Below are positions 62,370-64,000 of a stretch of 64,000 bases of DNA, piece by piece; the first letter of the stretch is position 1; every line of letters begins with the position of its first letter. Below the pieces are notes generated by a model, which saw nothing but the letters and a program-made list of their open reading frames with translations, was not told the origin of the DNA and ran no database searches. This stretch comes from Quillaja saponaria (lineage: Eukaryota > Streptophyta > Magnoliopsida > Fabales > Quillajaceae): contig CM055614.1 of the NCBI GenBank assembly GCA_029379385.1, positions 186,001 through 250,000 of the forward strand. Reading direction: 5' to 3'. The translations under genes were made by a program, and so were the position numbers.

Positions 62370-62373
62370 TTTA
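62370..62373 (+). terminator. Pol III terminator of tRNA-Ala
   Basis: A TTTT run two bases after the tRNA discriminator base. Confidence 0.7.
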
Positions 62374-62633
62374 TTATTATCTTTTCCCTTACTTGGACTT
62401 TACGCCTAGTCAACAAACACGGTTCCAAATTCCCTCTCATTGGTGGCTAAAAAAAGTTATCACATCTGTTCTTGTATGCCAACATGCAGGCTAACCTTCC
62501 CTTCCCTTGTCCTAACGAGTAACGACCTCACAATCCAATCCTAATCTTCAGTAGCCAAGAAGATACTAGTAACACCAAAACAAACGTTTAAACCAGAGAG
62601 ACTACCATTACTAGACCTTCTCTGTTTTTCTCC

Positions 62634-63958
62634 ATGACTCTGAACTTGTGCTCTCCTTGGATTTCTCGCCTTAACCATCCCTTTTTCCACTCCCCTAAAC
62701 TACCAGAAACCTTCTCATACCACAGCAATAACAATTTTCTCGTACCTCTTTTATTGGGTGCCAATTCCTCCTTCATCCTTGTCCAACCTATCCAACACCT
62801 TCAGGATCAATGCTTCTTTGAGTGAGGGAGAACATGGGGTTTCGGAAAAGCCTCTTTCCAAGCTATTAGACCAAGATTTACTAGCTGACGTTTCGGGAGC
62901 TAAAGATGCCAATGATGCATTACAGATACTCGCTGAAAGGTCTGGGAGAAAAGGAGGTCTTCTGGAGCCGTCTGATTGTTGCTCTATTATGTCAGCCGCG
63001 CTCGAGCACAACAATGTGGAATTGGCTTTGTCCATATTCTATTCAATGCGTGCCAGTTTCGATCAAGGTAAAAGTCATCGTTTTTAATAGCCTCAGTTTA
63101 AAGTATCAAAGTATAACTCTTAGACTATTAGTGGATTTCTTTTCTGCCAAATTAAGAAATACAGCCCCAAATCCAGCTGTTACTGGACTGGAAGTATGAG
63201 AGAAACAGAAGACAAGATAATCAACTAAATGGCATTATTGGACACGATACTTAACCATTCAGTGTGATTTCTTTTCTTTTTGATGAATATCTAATGCATC
63301 TACTCGGATTGTGATATAATTTTGATGGTAGGTTGGAATAAAATAAATAAAACTTGTGCTTAACACTTTAGTTTACCAAATTTTTGGCTCTGTTACATAA
63401 CTTACTTTTTAAGATATACACGCACTAAATGTTTCATACATACACCATGAGCAGCTGTAAGTGAAACTGGCCCCTTTTTTGAGAGATGGAAATGGTCCAG
63501 GCCAGATGCACATGTATATACATTGCTAATTCAGGGTCTTGCAGCATCATTGAGGGTGTCTGATGCTATAAGGGTGATTGAATATATTTGCCAAGTGGGG
63601 GTATCACCTGGTGAGGAGGTATGAGACCGTTTAATTCCTCTTTTGCTTCAGTTAATCTACATTGATAATGCAGATTAAGGTTCTTTTCTGTAATCACCTC
63701 ACTCACTTTGAGGTGACTGAAGTACCCTACTTCTATCTTACCAGTAAGTGGTAGTGTAACCTAATGCATTTGGTACTAAAATTACGCCCTTGACCCATAT
63801 TTATAGTCACAGAGTGGTATCTTTTGCTGACTAAATTTTAACCAACTTCACTATTATCAAATTTTGTGGATATTTTGCAGGTCCCTTTTGGGAAGATAGT
63901 AAAATGCCCAAGTTGTAGGATAGCTGTTGCTGTTGCACAACCGCAACATGGTGTTCAG
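62634..63958 (+). CDS. Plastid-type helical-repeat/zinc-motif protein, 5' part only, +1 frameshift in exon 1
   Basis: Gene truncated by the window edge. Exons seen: 62634-63067, 63455-63618, 63881-63958, the last ending at a good donor. The N-terminus MTLNLCSPWISRLNHPFF is Ser/Pro/Asn-rich like a transit peptide. The frame then moves by +1 somewhere between about 62740 and 62830 and continues GVSEKPLSKLLDQDLLADVS, then ANDALQILAERSGR and NNVELALSIFYSM, helical-pair sequence like PPR/TPR repeats. Exon 2 adds FFERWKWSRPDAHVYTLLIQ and LRVSDAIRVIEYICQVGVSP. Exon 3 adds VPFGKIVKCPSCRIAVAVAQ, the first half of a probable CxxC zinc site. I recognise the family as a conserved, poorly characterised plant protein, not a specific gene. 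Whether the frame change is an error is unresolved. Confidence 0.7.
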
Positions 63959-64000
63959 GTATTCTATGTCTCTGTATGAGCAAAATTGTCAATAAATAGT

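Noticed and set aside
62141..62494. 117-codon frame spanning the tRNA gene
   Set aside because: It reads through tRNA-Ala and flanking AT-rich DNA; not a protein gene.

Overview
This window is nuclear DNA from a flowering plant. It is AT-rich, with many short exons bounded by GT-AG introns, long intergenic stretches, degenerate retroelement and microsatellite debris, and plant-only gene families. Several proteins resemble Citrus or other rosid sequences as I remember them, so a woody rosid such as Citrus is my best guess. That is inference, not proof.

Layout from left to right. About 1-3.3 kb is intergenic and holds a SINE-like fragment. At 3.55-7.32 kb (+) lies a class C endo-1,4-beta-glucanase (GH9 plus CBM49), convergent with a clade A protein phosphatase 2C at 8.0-9.4 kb (-) whose upstream DNA carries ABA-response elements. 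At 11.05-13.9 kb (+) is a clearly dead copy of a leucine-rich-repeat gene. At 14.68-21.06 kb (-) is an intact 19-exon LACS4-type long-chain acyl-CoA synthetase. Four genes follow on the minus strand: a lipid transfer protein (23.8 kb), a two-exon GUB_WAK/RING-H2 ATL ubiquitin ligase (24.5-26.8 kb), an F-box gene broken by a 20-bp insertion (27.9-29.3 kb) and a decayed SDS-type cyclin (32.8-34.75 kb). Between the last two are a TTAGGG-type telomere-like tract and a tiny LTR-element relic.

From 36.7 kb the genes run mostly on the plus strand: UBR7-like E3 ligase (37.1-40.4 kb), two small convergent genes sharing a motif (42.4 and 43.4 kb), a small unknown gene (45.0-46.4 kb), NdhS/CRR31 (46.7-47.4 kb, minus), a PH-domain gene (49.7-51.4 kb), an organellar nucleoside diphosphate kinase (52.9-55.4 kb), an UIEF-type mRNA export adaptor (57.3-60.4 kb), tRNA-Ala(CGC) at 62.3 kb, and the start of a plastid-type helical-repeat/zinc protein that runs off the right edge.

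Two large-scale patterns stand out. First, the order LRR, LACS4, UBR7, small genes, NdhS, PH, NDPK, UIEF2 matches the Arabidopsis At4g23840-At4g23910 block as I recall it. The 21-36.7 kb stretch looks like a later insertion or a region lost in Arabidopsis. Second, from 39.8 to 62.8 kb five otherwise well-preserved genes (UBR7, PH, NDPK, UIEF and the right-edge gene) carry seven frameshifts, all net +1, while genes to the left (GH9C, PP2C, LACS4, LTP, ATL) keep perfect phase. This is either systematic sequence error in that part of the assembly or recent decay of a duplicated block.
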